Shown here piece by piece: positions 47,235 through 56,370 of a stretch of 64,000 bases of DNA. The notes below the pieces were generated by a model. That model was not told where the DNA came from. It did not search any database and was given only the letters and a program-made list of their open reading frames with translations. The stretch is from Brachymonas wangyanguii (GTDB lineage Bacteria > Pseudomonadota > Gammaproteobacteria > Burkholderiales > Burkholderiaceae_C): assembly GCF_045055315.1 (NCBI RefSeq), contig NZ_CP173677.1, positions 1,364,001 through 1,428,000 of the forward strand, written 5' to 3'. Both the position numbers and the translations under genes were made by a program. Each line of letters starts with the position of its first letter. Within the stretch, counting starts at the first letter, position 1.

Positions 47235-50201
47235 ATGCCCCGCCGTTCGATCCTCTCCGCCGCCGAGCGCGAAAGCCTGCTGGCGTTGCCGGACACCAAG
47301 GATGAGTTGATCCGTCACTACACGTTCAGCGAAAGCGACCTCTCCATCATCCGGCAGCGGCGCGGCCCGGCCAATCGGCTGGGCTTCGCGGTGCAGCTCT
47401 GCTACCTGCGCTTTCCCGGCGTCATCCTTGGCGCTGATGAGCCACCGTTCCCGCCATTGCTGAGACTGGTCGCCAACCAGCTCAAGGTCGGCATCGAAAG
47501 CTGGGACGAGTACGGGCAGCGTGAGCAGACCCGACGCGAGCACCTGGTCGAGCTGCAAACGGTGTTCGGCTTCCAGCCGTTCACGATTGGCCACTACCGG
47601 CAGGCTGTCCAGTTGCTGACCGAGCTGGCCATGCAAACCGACAAGGGCATCGTGCTGGCCAGAGCCTTGATCGAGCACCTGCGGCGGCAGTCGGTCATTG
47701 TGCCCGCCCTCAACGCCGTCGAGCGGGCGAGCGCCGAAGCGATTACCCGCGCCAACCGGCGTCTCTACGACGCCTTGGCTGAGCCGCTGACGGACGTGCA
47801 TCGCCGTCGCCTCGACGATCTGCTCAAGCGCCGCGACAACGGCAAGACGACGTGGCTGGCCTGGCTGCGGCAATCCCCGGTCAAACCGAACTCGCGGCAC
47901 ATGCTGGAACACATCGAACGCCTCAAGGCGTGGCAGGCGCTCGACCTGCCCTCCGGCATCGAGCGGCTGGTTCACCAGAACCGGCTGCTCAAGATCGCCC
48001 GCGAGGGCGGCCAGATGACGCCCGCCGACCTGGCGAAGTTCGAGCCGCAGCGGCGTTACGCGACCCTGGTGGCGCTCGCCATCGAGGGCATGGCCACCGT
48101 CACCGACGAAATCATCGACCTGCATGACCGCATCCTGGGCAAGCTGTTCAATGCCGCCAAGAACAAGCATCAGCAGCAGTTCCAGGCATCCGGCAAGGCG
48201 ATCAATGCCAAGGTGCGGCTGTTCGGGCGCATCGGCCAGGCGCTGATCGAGGCCAAGCAAGCGGGCCGCGATCCGTTCGCCGCCATCGAGGCCGTCATGT
48301 CCTGGGATGCTTTCGCCGAGAGCGTCACCGAAGCGCAGCGGCTCGCGCAACCCGAGGACTTCGATTTCCTGCACCGCATCGGCGAGAGCTACGCCACGCT
48401 GCGCCGCTACGCGCCGGAATTTCTCGACGTGCTCAAGTTGCGGGCCGCGCCCGCCGCCAAGGACGTACTCGACGCCATCGAGGTGCTGCGCAGCATGAAC
48501 AGCGACAACGCCCGCAAGGTGCCCACCGACGCGCCGACCGAGTTCATCAAGCCGCGCTGGCAGAAGCTGGTGATGACCGACACCGGCATCGACCGGCGCT
48601 ACTACGAACTGTGCGCGCTGTCGGAGCTGAAGAACGCGCTGCGCTCCGGCGACATCTGGGTGCAAGGCTCGCGCCAGTTCAAGGACTTCGAGGACTACCT
48701 GGTGCCGCCCGCGAAATTCGCCAGCCTCAAGCAGGCCAGCGAATTGCCGCTGGCCGTGGCCACCGATTGCGACCAGTACCTGCATGACCGGCTGACGCTG
48801 CTGGAAACGCAGCTCGCCACCGTCAACCGCATGGCGCTGGCCAACGAGCTGCCGGACGCCATCATCACGGAGTCGGGCCTGAAGATCACGCCGCTCGATG
48901 CGGCGGTGCCCGATACCGCACAGGCCCTGATCGACCAGACGGCGATGATCCTACCGCACGTCAAGATCACCGAATTGCTGCTGGAGGTAGACGAATGGAC
49001 GGGCTTCACCCGGCACTTCGCCCACCTGAAGTCAGGCGACCTGGCCAAGGACAAAAACCTGTTGCTGACCACGATCCTCGCCGACGCGATCAACCTGGGC
49101 CTGACCAAGATGGCGGAATCGTGCCCCGGCACGACCTACGCCAAGCTGGCCTGGCTGCAAGCCTGGCACATCCGCGACGAAACCTACGGGGCGGCACTGG
49201 CCGAGCTGGTCAACGCGCAGTTCCGACATCCCTTCGCCGAGCATTGGGGCGACGGCACCACGTCATCGTCGGACGGCCAGAACTTCCGCACCGGCAGCAA
49301 GGCCGAGAGCACCGGCCACATCAATCCGAAATACGGCAGCAGCCCAGGGCGGACGTTCTACACCCATATCTCCGACCAGTACACGCCGTTCCACACCAAG
49401 GTCGTGAACGTCGGCGTGCGCGACTCGACCTACGTGCTCGACGGCCTGCTGTATCACGAATCCGACCTGCGGATCGAGGAGCACTACACCGACACGGCAG
49501 GGTTCACGGACCACGTCTTCGCGTTGATGCACCTGCTGGGCTTCCGCTTCGCCCCGCGCATTCGTGACCTGGGCGACACCAAGCTCTACATCCCGAAGGG
49601 CGATGCCACCTACGAGGCGTTGAAACCGATGATCGGCGGCACGCTCAACATCAAGCACGTCCGCGCCCATTGGGATGAAATCCTGCGGATGGCCACCTCG
49701 ATCAAGCAGGGCACGGCGACGGCCTCGCTGATGCTCAGGAAGCTTGGCAGCTACCCGCGCCAGAACGGCCTGGCCGTCGCCCTGCGTGAGCTGGGACGCA
49801 TCGAGCGCACACTGTTCATCCTGGACTGGCTGCAAAGCGTCGAGCTGCGCCGCCGCGTGCATGCCGGGCTGAACAAAGGCGAGGCGCGCAACGCGCTGGC
49901 CCGCGCCGTGTTCTTCAACCGCCTGGGGGAAATCCGCGACCGCAGCTTCGAGCAGCAGCGCTACCGGGCCAGCGGCCTCAACCTGGTGACGGCGGCCATC
50001 GTGCTATGGAACACGGTCTATCTGGAGCGGGCCGCGAACGCCTTGCGTGGCCACGGTCAAGCCGTCGATGACGGCCTGTTGCAGTACCTGTCGCCGCTCG
50101 GCTGGGAGCACATCAACCTGACCGGCGATTACCTCTGGCGCAGCAGCGCCAAGATCGGCGCGGGCAAGTTCAGGCCGCTACGGCCGCTGCAACCGGCTTA
50201 G
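47235..50201 (+). CDS. tnpA: Tn3-family transposase
   Basis: 988 residues, full length. The N-terminal half has the DUF4158 region (RRSILSAAERESLLALPDTK). The C-terminal DDE domain has its Asp residues in HISDQYTPFHTKV and YTDTAGFTDHVFA, and the Glu in FNRLGEIRDRSFEQQRYRAS. It binds the 38-bp ends and performs replicative transposition. AAGAAGGAAA precedes the start. Its stop lies inside the right inverted repeat, as in many Tn3 elements. Confidence 0.97.
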   Translation: MPRRSILSAAERESLLALPDTKDELIRHYTFSESDLSIIRQRRGPANRLGFAVQLCYLRFPGVILGADEPPFPPLLRLVANQLKVGIESWDEYGQREQTRREHLVELQTVFGFQPFTIGHYRQAVQLLTELAMQTDKGIVLARALIEHLRRQSVIVPALNAVERASAEAITRANRRLYDALAEPLTDVHRRRLDDLLKRRDNGKTTWLAWLRQSPVKPNSRHMLEHIERLKAWQALDLPSGIERLVHQNRLLKIAREGGQMTPADLAKFEPQRRYATLVALAIEGMATVTDEIIDLHDRILGKLFNAAKNKHQQQFQASGKAINAKVRLFGRIGQALIEAKQAGRDPFAAIEAVMSWDAFAESVTEAQRLAQPEDFDFLHRIGESYATLRRYAPEFLDVLKLRAAPAAKDVLDAIEVLRSMNSDNARKVPTDAPTEFIKPRWQKLVMTDTGIDRRYYELCALSELKNALRSGDIWVQGSRQFKDFEDYLVPPAKFASLKQASELPLAVATDCDQYLHDRLTLLETQLATVNRMALANELPDAIITESGLKITPLDAAVPDTAQALIDQTAMILPHVKITELLLEVDEWTGFTRHFAHLKSGDLAKDKNLLLTTILADAINLGLTKMAESCPGTTYAKLAWLQAWHIRDETYGAALAELVNAQFRHPFAEHWGDGTTSSSDGQNFRTGSKAESTGHINPKYGSSPGRTFYTHISDQYTPFHTKVVNVGVRDSTYVLDGLLYHESDLRIEEHYTDTAGFTDHVFALMHLLGFRFAPRIRDLGDTKLYIPKGDATYEALKPMIGGTLNIKHVRAHWDEILRMATSIKQGTATASLMLRKLGSYPRQNGLAVALRELGRIERTLFILDWLQSVELRRRVHAGLNKGEARNALARAVFFNRLGEIRDRSFEQQRYRASGLNLVTAAIVLWNTVYLERAANALRGHGQAVDDGLLQYLSPLGWEHINLTGDYLWRSSAKIGAGKFRPLRPLQPA

Positions 50202-50234
50202 CGTGCTTTATTTTCCGTTTTCTGAGACGACCCC
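50197..50234 (-). repeat. Right terminal inverted repeat (IRR)
   Basis: 38 bp, the exact inverse of the left end (CTTAGCGTG... to ...ACGACCCC on the plus strand). The tnpA stop codon (50199-50201) is inside it. Confidence 0.96.
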
Positions 50235-50239
50235 TTCAT
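50235..50239 (+). repeat. Target-site duplication, right copy (TTCAT)
   Basis: Identical to 44007-44011 and directly next to the right inverted repeat. Confidence 0.95.
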
Positions 50240-50489
50240 GCTCGGGCCGGTAGTCATAGCCCAAGCCCTGTAGCAGCGGCAGCACCTGTTCGATGTCTGA
50301 CAGGCTGGCTGCGCCCAGCATCAGGTCGATGATGGGCTTGGCCGCCAGGTCAGGAACCGCCGTGCTGCCCACATGTTCGACCTCGAAACCTGTCGGCAGT
50401 GCCGCCAGCAGCCGATTACGTTCGGCAGCAAACTGTCGCGGCCAGTCATCCGAATACTCGGCAATGATCAGGGGTGCGCGGTGGGCCAT
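50235..50489 (-). pseudogene. grpB, 5' part, interrupted by the Tn3-family insertion
   Basis: It encodes the first 85 residues of a GrpB-like protein, including EVEHVGSTAVPDLAAKPIID, the conserved core of this nucleotidyltransferase-fold family. Reading on enters the transposon end and stops after eight foreign residues. The ATG at 50489 directly follows the hipA stop (TAA-ATG), so grpB was the third gene of a hipB-hipA-grpB operon. The 3' part is at 43755-44011. Confidence 0.93.
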
Positions 50490-51854
50490 TTACACCTGCT
50501 GCAAGGCCTGCGCCCGCGTCAGCAAGAAGGCTGCGACGGCCTGCAGCTCCTCGCGCTGGGCCAGCAGGTTGTCCTGGTCTTGTAGCTGAAGCTGCAGTTG
50601 CTGTTCCATGGCCTGCGCCAGCTGGCGCACGCGCTTGCGCACCTGGTTGGGCGACAGCTGGCAATCACGGGCAAAACGCTCCCAGGCGACAGAACCCGGT
50701 GGTGTCGCCAGCTGGTGCCGGCCGATCGCCAGGGCCATGCGCTGCGCCTGTGGCTGGCATAGCACGTCGTGCAGTGGTGCCAGTGTCACGCCCTCTTCTG
50801 CCTGGCGCGGCTGGCGCAACAGCAACTGGTGTGGTGCCAGATCGGCCGCGCCCAGCAGCACGCCGGCGATGATGGCATCGAGCAATTGCAGCACCAGGCT
50901 GGCGTGTGGGCGGATCTGCTCACGCAGCAGCGCAAACGCCGCCGGCCAGCCTGTGGCCTGGCGGGACTGGCTGGCTCCCGGCGTCAGGCCCATGGCCTGT
51001 CCGAGGGTCTCGGCTGGCCAGCGCTGGCAGCGCTGCTCCTCGTCGTAATAACGGTCCGGACGCAGCTGCAGCAGCGCCGTCATCTCGCCGGGTGGCATCG
51101 CCTGCATCGGCATGACAGACACGCCAATGGCCTGCAGCAACTGCTGGCACCAGTGACGCTGGAACAGGGCTGCATCCTGACCCGGCGTGGCCAGCCAGAG
51201 CAGATGGCTGCTGCAGGGCTGCACGTCCTGGCCGTCCTGCTGCTGCCAAAGCGGGACCAGCGCATGGTCTGCGGGCCAGCCGCCACGCGCGGCCTGCGGA
51301 CGCGCCAGCAGCAGGCTGATGCAGGCCTGGCGTTCGACATGGCCGGCGGGCAGTGCCGGCAGCTCCTGCTGGATATCGGCATCGTCAAAAATGGACAGCT
51401 GCTGCGCCTCGGCCTGCAGTTCTTCCAGCGTCAATGGGGCGGCCTTCCAGCGGCGGCGGTTGGGTGGCAGTGCGTGCAGCGTCACGGCTCCCAGCAAGTC
51501 GGTGCCGAGGGCATCCAGCAGCGCGATATCGTCATCGGCAGCGGCCTGCAGGCGTTGTGCCAGCGCCTCGCGCATCGCGCCGGAGGGCAGCAGGCTGCCA
51601 AAAAACGCCAGACTGGCCCAGTGGCCAAAGGCCTCGGCCTGCAAGGGCAGATGCAAGGAGAGCGGCACGGCATCAGCATGGGCCAGCCAGTCGCGGTGGT
51701 AGCGGAACTGCAGCCAGCCCTGCGAAGGCATGGCCAGGTTCGAGCCGCCGCGTACACCCGGTGCCTGGCCACTGCTGCTGAGCGTACCGACTACCTGCCC
51801 CAGCAGGCGCACCTGCAGTCGGGTATGGGCGCGATCGGGGACGGTGCTGCTCAT
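50490..51854 (-). CDS. HipA-like kinase protein with degenerate active site
   Basis: 454 residues, HipA length. The N-terminal subdomain is clear: LQFRYHRDWLAHADAVPLSL, FFGSLLPSG and LDALGTDLLGAV. The kinase part is eroded. The catalytic loop NxDxHxKN reads AADLAPHQ, keeping only the Asp, and the Ser-bearing P-loop region lacks the GAQ.K pattern. A later Asp is kept in LAPLHDVL. HipA toxins phosphorylate aminoacyl-tRNA synthetases; this one may be inactive, or a different enzyme. It overlaps hipB by 4 bases. Confidence 0.8.
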   Translation of the reverse strand: MSSTVPDRAHTRLQVRLLGQVVGTLSSSGQAPGVRGGSNLAMPSQGWLQFRYHRDWLAHADAVPLSLHLPLQAEAFGHWASLAFFGSLLPSGAMREALAQRLQAAADDDIALLDALGTDLLGAVTLHALPPNRRRWKAAPLTLEELQAEAQQLSIFDDADIQQELPALPAGHVERQACISLLLARPQAARGGWPADHALVPLWQQQDGQDVQPCSSHLLWLATPGQDAALFQRHWCQQLLQAIGVSVMPMQAMPPGEMTALLQLRPDRYYDEEQRCQRWPAETLGQAMGLTPGASQSRQATGWPAAFALLREQIRPHASLVLQLLDAIIAGVLLGAADLAPHQLLLRQPRQAEEGVTLAPLHDVLCQPQAQRMALAIGRHQLATPPGSVAWERFARDCQLSPNQVRKRVRQLAQAMEQQLQLQLQDQDNLLAQREELQAVAAFLLTRAQALQQV

Positions 51855-52096
51855 GGCTGCTCCTGCAGGTTATCGGCCAGCGGCACGCCGTCCAGTTGCA
51901 GCTGGGCACCCAGCGCCTGCAGCACCTGCAATACTTTTTCCAGTCGTACGGTGCGCTTGCCGGCTTCCAGTTCCACCACAAAGCGCAGGCCGACGCCGGC
52001 CGCCAGGGCCAGTTCAGCCTGGGTCAGACCTTGTTGCTTGCGTGTGCGGTAGACCGCCAGTCCCAGATCCTGGGGGGTATCGACAGGTTGCAGCAT
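51851..52096 (-). CDS. HipB-like antitoxin, XRE-family DNA-binding protein
   Basis: 81 residues. The helix-turn-helix covers about 12-65 (YRTRKQQGLTQAELALAAGV then RFVVELEAGKRTVRLEK). HipB-type antitoxins bind HipA and repress their own operon. It overlaps hipA as ATGA. A short perfect dyad 21 bases upstream is a natural operator candidate. GTDLL- and SD-type clues give no better start. Confidence 0.88.
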   Translation of the reverse strand: MLQPVDTPQDLGLAVYRTRKQQGLTQAELALAAGVGLRFVVELEAGKRTVRLEKVLQVLQALGAQLQLDGVPLADNLQEQP

Positions 52097-52116
52097 GGTG
52101 GATATTCCCGCTCGGG

Positions 52117-52129
52117 CATGTTTTACATG
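52117..52129. promoter_or_regulatory. Candidate HipB operator
   Basis: CATGT (52117-52121) and ACATG (52125-52129) form a dyad around TTT, between the hipB start and the DUF4442 gene. A TAGAAT box on the minus strand lies at 52136-52141, so binding here would cover the start of hipB transcription. Confidence 0.45.
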
Positions 52130-52245
52130 TCTGCCATTCTAGGCCAGATGGCGTTCAAGGGTTTGTCCGCAGCACCTCTGTGCTTACTAGCATCTATACT
52201 CCACGAATAGAACGATCGTGCTTTTATTTATTTGACGGCCACCTG

Positions 52246-52707
52246 ATGCAATTCACCCCGCGCAATATCCTGCTCTACACCTTCTTCAAGCTGCCGTCCG
52301 CTTTCTGGTGCGGGGTACGCGTGACTTCACTGGACGCCAAGGGCTGCACCACCACGGTCAAGCACCGCTGGATCAACCAGAACCCGTTCCAGTCCATGTA
52401 TTTTGCCGTGCAGGCGATGGCGGCCGAGATGTCGACCGGCGTACTGCTGATGCAAAAAATCCATGCCAGCGGCCAGCCAGTATCGATGCTGGTGGCGAAC
52501 AACCGCTCCAGCTTTGGCAAGAAGGCGCGCGGCCGCATCCGTTTCCGTTGCGATCAGGGGGCGGTGTTCGATCAGGCCCTGCAACAGGCCTTGCGGCAGG
52601 ATGAGGGAGTAACGGTCTGGGTCAGCAGCGTCGGCACCGACGAAGCTGGTGACGAAGTCAGCCGCTTCGATTTCGAATGGACGCTGCGGCGCAAGCAGGC
52701 GGCCTGA
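52246..52707 (+). CDS. DUF4442 hot-dog protein (thioesterase-like)
   Basis: 153 residues. A basic N-terminal helix (FTPRNILLYTFFKLPSAFW) precedes a hot-dog fold with TTTVKHRWINQNPFQSMYFA, resembling DUF4442 proteins related to PaaI thioesterases. Their substrates are unknown. The start at 52246 is the first ATG of the conserved region; an upstream extension crosses hipB and is not real. It is divergent from hipBA. Confidence 0.75.
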   Translation: MQFTPRNILLYTFFKLPSAFWCGVRVTSLDAKGCTTTVKHRWINQNPFQSMYFAVQAMAAEMSTGVLLMQKIHASGQPVSMLVANNRSSFGKKARGRIRFRCDQGAVFDQALQQALRQDEGVTVWVSSVGTDEAGDEVSRFDFEWTLRRKQAA

Positions 52708-52734
52708 AGCCGACGTGAAGCCGGCCAGCGGCGA

Positions 52735-53091
52735 TCAGAACACCAGTACCTTGTCGGCGGCCAGTGTGTAGTCGGCCAGCTCGCCCAGGTTGCCGATCTC
52801 GCAACCGGCGATCAGCGGCAGCTCCAGCAGGCCGCGGTTCTGCATGCAGGTGCGGCAGACACGCACCGTGCCACCCAGATCGACCAGCATTTCCACCATT
52901 TCCTGCAGCGTGGCGCCGCTGGCATGGGCCTGGTTCGGCAGTGCCACCACGGTGGCATCCGACATCAGGAACATGGTCACCTTGGGCTGACTGTCCTTGC
53001 CGGCCAGTGCCAGCGCCAGGCGCAGGGCGGAATGGCAGTTTTCGTTGCCGTAGGGAGCAGCGTTGACGATGAACAGGACGTGCTGGGACAT
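52735..53091 (-). CDS. DsrE-family protein
   Basis: 118 residues with a Rossmann-like DsrE/DsrF/YchN fold. HVLFIVNAAPYGNENCHSAL is the typical N-terminus, and VRVCRTCMQNRGL holds Cys residues that could carry sulfur or metal. Some family members relay sulfur; this one has no tus/dsr neighbours, so its role is open. It is monocistronic and converges on the DUF4442 gene. Confidence 0.85.
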   Translation of the reverse strand: MSQHVLFIVNAAPYGNENCHSALRLALALAGKDSQPKVTMFLMSDATVVALPNQAHASGATLQEMVEMLVDLGGTVRVCRTCMQNRGLLELPLIAGCEIGNLGELADYTLAADKVLVF

Positions 53092-53207
53092 GGAGGCCTC
53101 GTGTCTGGTGCGGCAGCTACCGTACGATGGGATGTGCGCCAGTGCGGCAGCTGTCCGGTTTGGGGACGGCGCACATCAATCCATTATCTGCTAAATTGTT
53201 GTGCGGA

Positions 53208-55601
53208 TCAGCGCTTCAGGCCCTTGAGCTTGTCGAATGCCGAGGCCATGGCGGTCGGCTGCGCCTGTCCCCTGCCCTGACCAGCGCCGTAGTGGCGGGC
53301 ACCCTGGCCACCGCCGCCGGAACGGCGCTCCTGGCCCTGCGGACGCTGGTGGCCGGTGGGCGCGTCCAGCTTCATGGTCAGGCTGATGCGCTTGCGCGCC
53401 ACGTCAACTTCCAGCACCTTGACCTTGACGATCTGGCCGGTCTTGACGACTTCATGCGCGTCCTGCACAAAGCGATTGGACAGCTGGCTCACGTGCACCA
53501 GTCCGTCCTGATGCACGCCCAGGTCGACGAAGGCACCAAAGGCGGCCACGTTGCTGACGGTGCCTTCCAGCACCATGCCTTCGCGCAGGTCGGCGATATC
53601 TTCCACGCCCTCGTTGAAGCGCGCCACGGCAAAATCCGGACGCGGGTCACGGCCGGGTTTTTCCAGTTCCTGCAGGATGTCCTTGACCGTGATGACGCCA
53701 AACTGGTCGTTGGCAAACAGCTCAGGACGCAGCGTTTTCAGCAGCTCGGCGCGGCCCATCAGCTGGTCCACCGGCTTGCCGACCTGGGCGATGATGCGTT
53801 CCACCACCGGATAGGTTTCCGGGTGCACGCCAGTCATGTCGAGCGGATTGCTGCCGTCGCGGATGCGCAGGAAACCGGCACTCTGTTCGAAGGTCTTGGG
53901 ACCCAGGCCCGTCACCTTGAGCAACTGGGCACGATCGGCAAAGGCGCCATTCGCTTCGCGCCACTTGACGATGGCCTTGGCTACGGTGCCGCTCAGGCCG
54001 GAGACGCGGCTCAGCAGCGGCGCGCTGGCGGTGTTCAGGTCCACGCCAACGCCGTTCACGCAGTCCTCGACCACCGCATCCAGCGTGCGGGCCAGATCAC
54101 TCTGGTTCACATCGTGCTGGTACTGGCCCACGCCAATGCTCTTCGGATCGATCTTGACCAGCTCGGCGAGAGGATCCTGCAGGCGGCGCGCGATGCTGGC
54201 GGCACCACGCAGGCTGACGTCCACGTCCGGCATTTCCTGGCTGGCGTATTCGCTGGCGCTGTAGACCGAGGCACCGGCTTCGCTCACCACCACCTTCTGG
54301 ATGGGCAGTCTGGGCATGTGGTTGGCGGCTGCGTTTTTCTCCAGCAGCTTGATCAGGTCAGCCGCCAGTTTGTCGGTTTCGCGGCTGGCGGTGCCGTTGC
54401 CAATGGCAATCAGCTGCACGCCATGCTGCGCACACAGGCGCGCCAGCGTGTGCAGGCTGCCGTCCCAGTCGCGGCGCGGTTCGTGCGGGAACACGGTGGC
54501 AGTCTCCAGCAGCTTGCCGGTAGCATCCACCACCGCCACCTTGACACCGGTGCGGATGCCCGGGTCCAGGCCCATCACGGCCTTCTGGCCGGCGGGCGCG
54601 GCCAGCAACAGGTCACGCAGATTGTCGCCAAACACCTTGATGGCCACCTGCTCGGCATCTTCACGCAGGCGCGCAAACAGGTCACGCTCCAGCGACAGCG
54701 ACAGCTTGACGCGCCAGGTCCAGGCCACGCACTTGCGCAGCAGGTCGTCGGCCGGGCGGCCCTGGTGGCTCCAGCCCAGGTGCAGCGCGATACGGCCTTC
54801 GGCCAGGCTGGGCTGCTGCAGGCGGGAACGCGCATCGGCAGCCGGGGCATCCATCTCGGGCAGCACCAGTTTGGCGTCCAGGATGTCCTGGCTGCGGCCA
54901 CGGAATACCGCCAGCGCACGGTGCGAGGGCACGCGGCCAATCGGCTCGTCGTAGTCGAAATAGTCGCGGAACTTGGCCACTTCCGCATCGTTTTCATTCT
55001 TGCCGTCCATCAGCTTGCTCTGGAACAGGCCCTCTTCCCAGAGCCAGCCGCGCAGCAGTTGCACCAGGCTGGCGTCTTCCGCCCAGCGTTCGCTCAGGAT
55101 GTCGCGCACGCCATCCAGCACCGCCGGGATGGTGGTGAAGTCTTCACCGCCCTCGCCTTTCTCGGCCAGTACAAAGGGCTGGGCTTCGGTTTGCGGGTCC
55201 AGAGCCGGGTCGGCAAACAGCTTGTCAGCCAGCGGTTCGATGCCGAATTCGCGCGCGATCTGGCCCTTGGTGCGGCGCTTGGGCTTGTACGGCAGGTAGA
55301 GGTCTTCCAGCTCCTGCTTGGTCGGTGCGGCGTCGATGGCGGCACGCAGTTCCGGCGTGAGCTTGCCCTGCTCGTCGATGCTCTTGAGGATGGCCTCGCG
55401 GCGGCTGGCCAGTTCGCGCAGGTAGGACAGGCGGGCCTCCAGCTCGCGCAGCTGGATATCGTCCAGGCCGCCAGTAGCCTCCTTGCGGTAACGCGCAATG
55501 AAGGGGACGGTGGCACCGCCATCCAGAAGTTCGACTGCTATCTGAACTTGCTTTGGCAGCACCTTGATTTCATTCGCTATTTGCTGGATGATGGCGGTCA
55601 C
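53208..55601 (-). CDS. tex: Transcription accessory / RNA-binding protein Tex
   Basis: 797 residues, full length. The N-terminal helical region has AIIQQIANEIKVLPKQVQIA. Then come a YqgF-like RNase-H fold (MGLDPGIRTGVKVAVVDATG), helix-hairpin-helix motifs (LSRVSGLSGTVAKAIVKWRE), and the S1 domain (GTVSNVAAFGAFVDLGVHQD). The C-terminal tail is Gly/Arg-rich. Tex binds nucleic acids and affects transcription and virulence genes in several genera. A long open frame on the opposite strand is a shadow of its codon bias. Confidence 0.95.
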   Translation of the reverse strand: MTAIIQQIANEIKVLPKQVQIAVELLDGGATVPFIARYRKEATGGLDDIQLRELEARLSYLRELASRREAILKSIDEQGKLTPELRAAIDAAPTKQELEDLYLPYKPKRRTKGQIAREFGIEPLADKLFADPALDPQTEAQPFVLAEKGEGGEDFTTIPAVLDGVRDILSERWAEDASLVQLLRGWLWEEGLFQSKLMDGKNENDAEVAKFRDYFDYDEPIGRVPSHRALAVFRGRSQDILDAKLVLPEMDAPAADARSRLQQPSLAEGRIALHLGWSHQGRPADDLLRKCVAWTWRVKLSLSLERDLFARLREDAEQVAIKVFGDNLRDLLLAAPAGQKAVMGLDPGIRTGVKVAVVDATGKLLETATVFPHEPRRDWDGSLHTLARLCAQHGVQLIAIGNGTASRETDKLAADLIKLLEKNAAANHMPRLPIQKVVVSEAGASVYSASEYASQEMPDVDVSLRGAASIARRLQDPLAELVKIDPKSIGVGQYQHDVNQSDLARTLDAVVEDCVNGVGVDLNTASAPLLSRVSGLSGTVAKAIVKWREANGAFADRAQLLKVTGLGPKTFEQSAGFLRIRDGSNPLDMTGVHPETYPVVERIIAQVGKPVDQLMGRAELLKTLRPELFANDQFGVITVKDILQELEKPGRDPRPDFAVARFNEGVEDIADLREGMVLEGTVSNVAAFGAFVDLGVHQDGLVHVSQLSNRFVQDAHEVVKTGQIVKVKVLEVDVARKRISLTMKLDAPTGHQRPQGQERRSGGGGQGARHYGAGQGRGQAQPTAMASAFDKLKGLKR

Positions 55602-55807
55602 TTGAGCCTGCTCCCCATGGGTCTAGGTAAATCGGAAACGCTAGAGTATGCCACTTTGCAGCCGCGTTTCCGGCGCGCTGGCCCGACCAGCCGGAGATCG
55701 TGCCTATGTCACGCCCGGCGCCTCGGATGCCATGCTGTCCTGCGTGCAGGGGCCGGTGCTGCGGTATAGTGGCGCTGTTGCGGCATCTCGCCGCCCTAGG
55801 AGATTCC

Positions 55808-56353
55808 ATGCGCTTCCGTTCCCTGATCATGATCATTTTCTTTGTCCTGGTGGGTGGCTTTGTCACCCTGAACTGGATGGAACTGTCCCGCAACACGGTG
55901 CTCAATCTGGGCGTGACCACGGTCGAGGGGCCGCTGGGCCTGGTCATGCTGGGCTTGTTGCTGCTGGCGGTGATCCTGTTTCTGGGCTATGCCGTGATGA
56001 TCCAGACCAGCTCGCTGCTGGAGACGCGTGCCCACACCAAGGAAATGAAGACGCAGCGCGAGCTGGCCGACAAGGCCGAGGCCAGCCGCTACACCGAGCT
56101 GCGCGGCTTGATCGACAAGATCGAGACCGAATCACGCGACCGCCAAAGCCAGCTGCAGCAGTGGATGGACAGCCGCCTGAACACGATGCAGGACCAGGTC
56201 TGCAGCCGTGTCGATACCAGTGGCAACACCATCGCTTCCTACATGGGGGAACTGGAAGATCGCCTGGAGGCGCAAGGCCTGCCGCCGAATGCGGCCATGG
56301 ATCGACGTGTCCCGGCAGATGCGGTGGAGATCAAGCGCGAGTATCCGCTGTAA
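55808..56353 (+). CDS. Two-helix membrane protein, LapA-like
   Basis: 181 residues. Two N-terminal helices (about 5-22 and 45-68) are followed by a long cytoplasmic coiled-coil region (about 75-125). The helix pair with NWMELSRNTVLNLG resembles the LapA domain of proteins that act in lipopolysaccharide assembly; the match is loose. AGGAG precedes the start by 5 bases. It stands alone between tex and the PaaI gene. Confidence 0.65.
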   Translation: MRFRSLIMIIFFVLVGGFVTLNWMELSRNTVLNLGVTTVEGPLGLVMLGLLLLAVILFLGYAVMIQTSSLLETRAHTKEMKTQRELADKAEASRYTELRGLIDKIETESRDRQSQLQQWMDSRLNTMQDQVCSRVDTSGNTIASYMGELEDRLEAQGLPPNAAMDRRVPADAVEIKREYPL

Positions 56354-56370
56354 GCGGCTGACAAGCAGGC

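Larger units (their letters stand above)
44012..50234. mobile_element. Complete Tn3-family transposon (6,223 bp) with HepT/MntA module
   Basis: The ends are 38-bp inverted repeats beginning GGGGTCGTCTCAGAAAACGG and ending CACGCTAAG, of the Tn21-like type, flanked by TTCAT duplications. From left to right it holds tnpR, three overlapping genes of unknown function, a non-coding gap with a dyad, a cupin gene, hepT and mntA (all minus strand), then tnpA (plus). There are no metal- or antibiotic-resistance genes. It is inserted in grpB. All transposition parts look intact, so it should be mobile. Confidence 0.97.

Noticed and set aside
47208..48785. 525-codon minus-strand frame opposite tnpA
   Set aside because: It is antisense to a full-length transposase with all catalytic residues; no independent support.
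44012..50234. Mercury- or antibiotic-resistance transposon, suggested by the Tn21-like ends
   Set aside because: No mer, integron or resistance genes are present; the cargo is a toxin-antitoxin pair, a cupin and unknown proteins.
53127..55769. 880-codon open frame on the plus strand opposite tex
   Set aside because: It is the antisense shadow of a well-supported Tex protein; its translation is low-complexity and His/Gln-rich with no family features.
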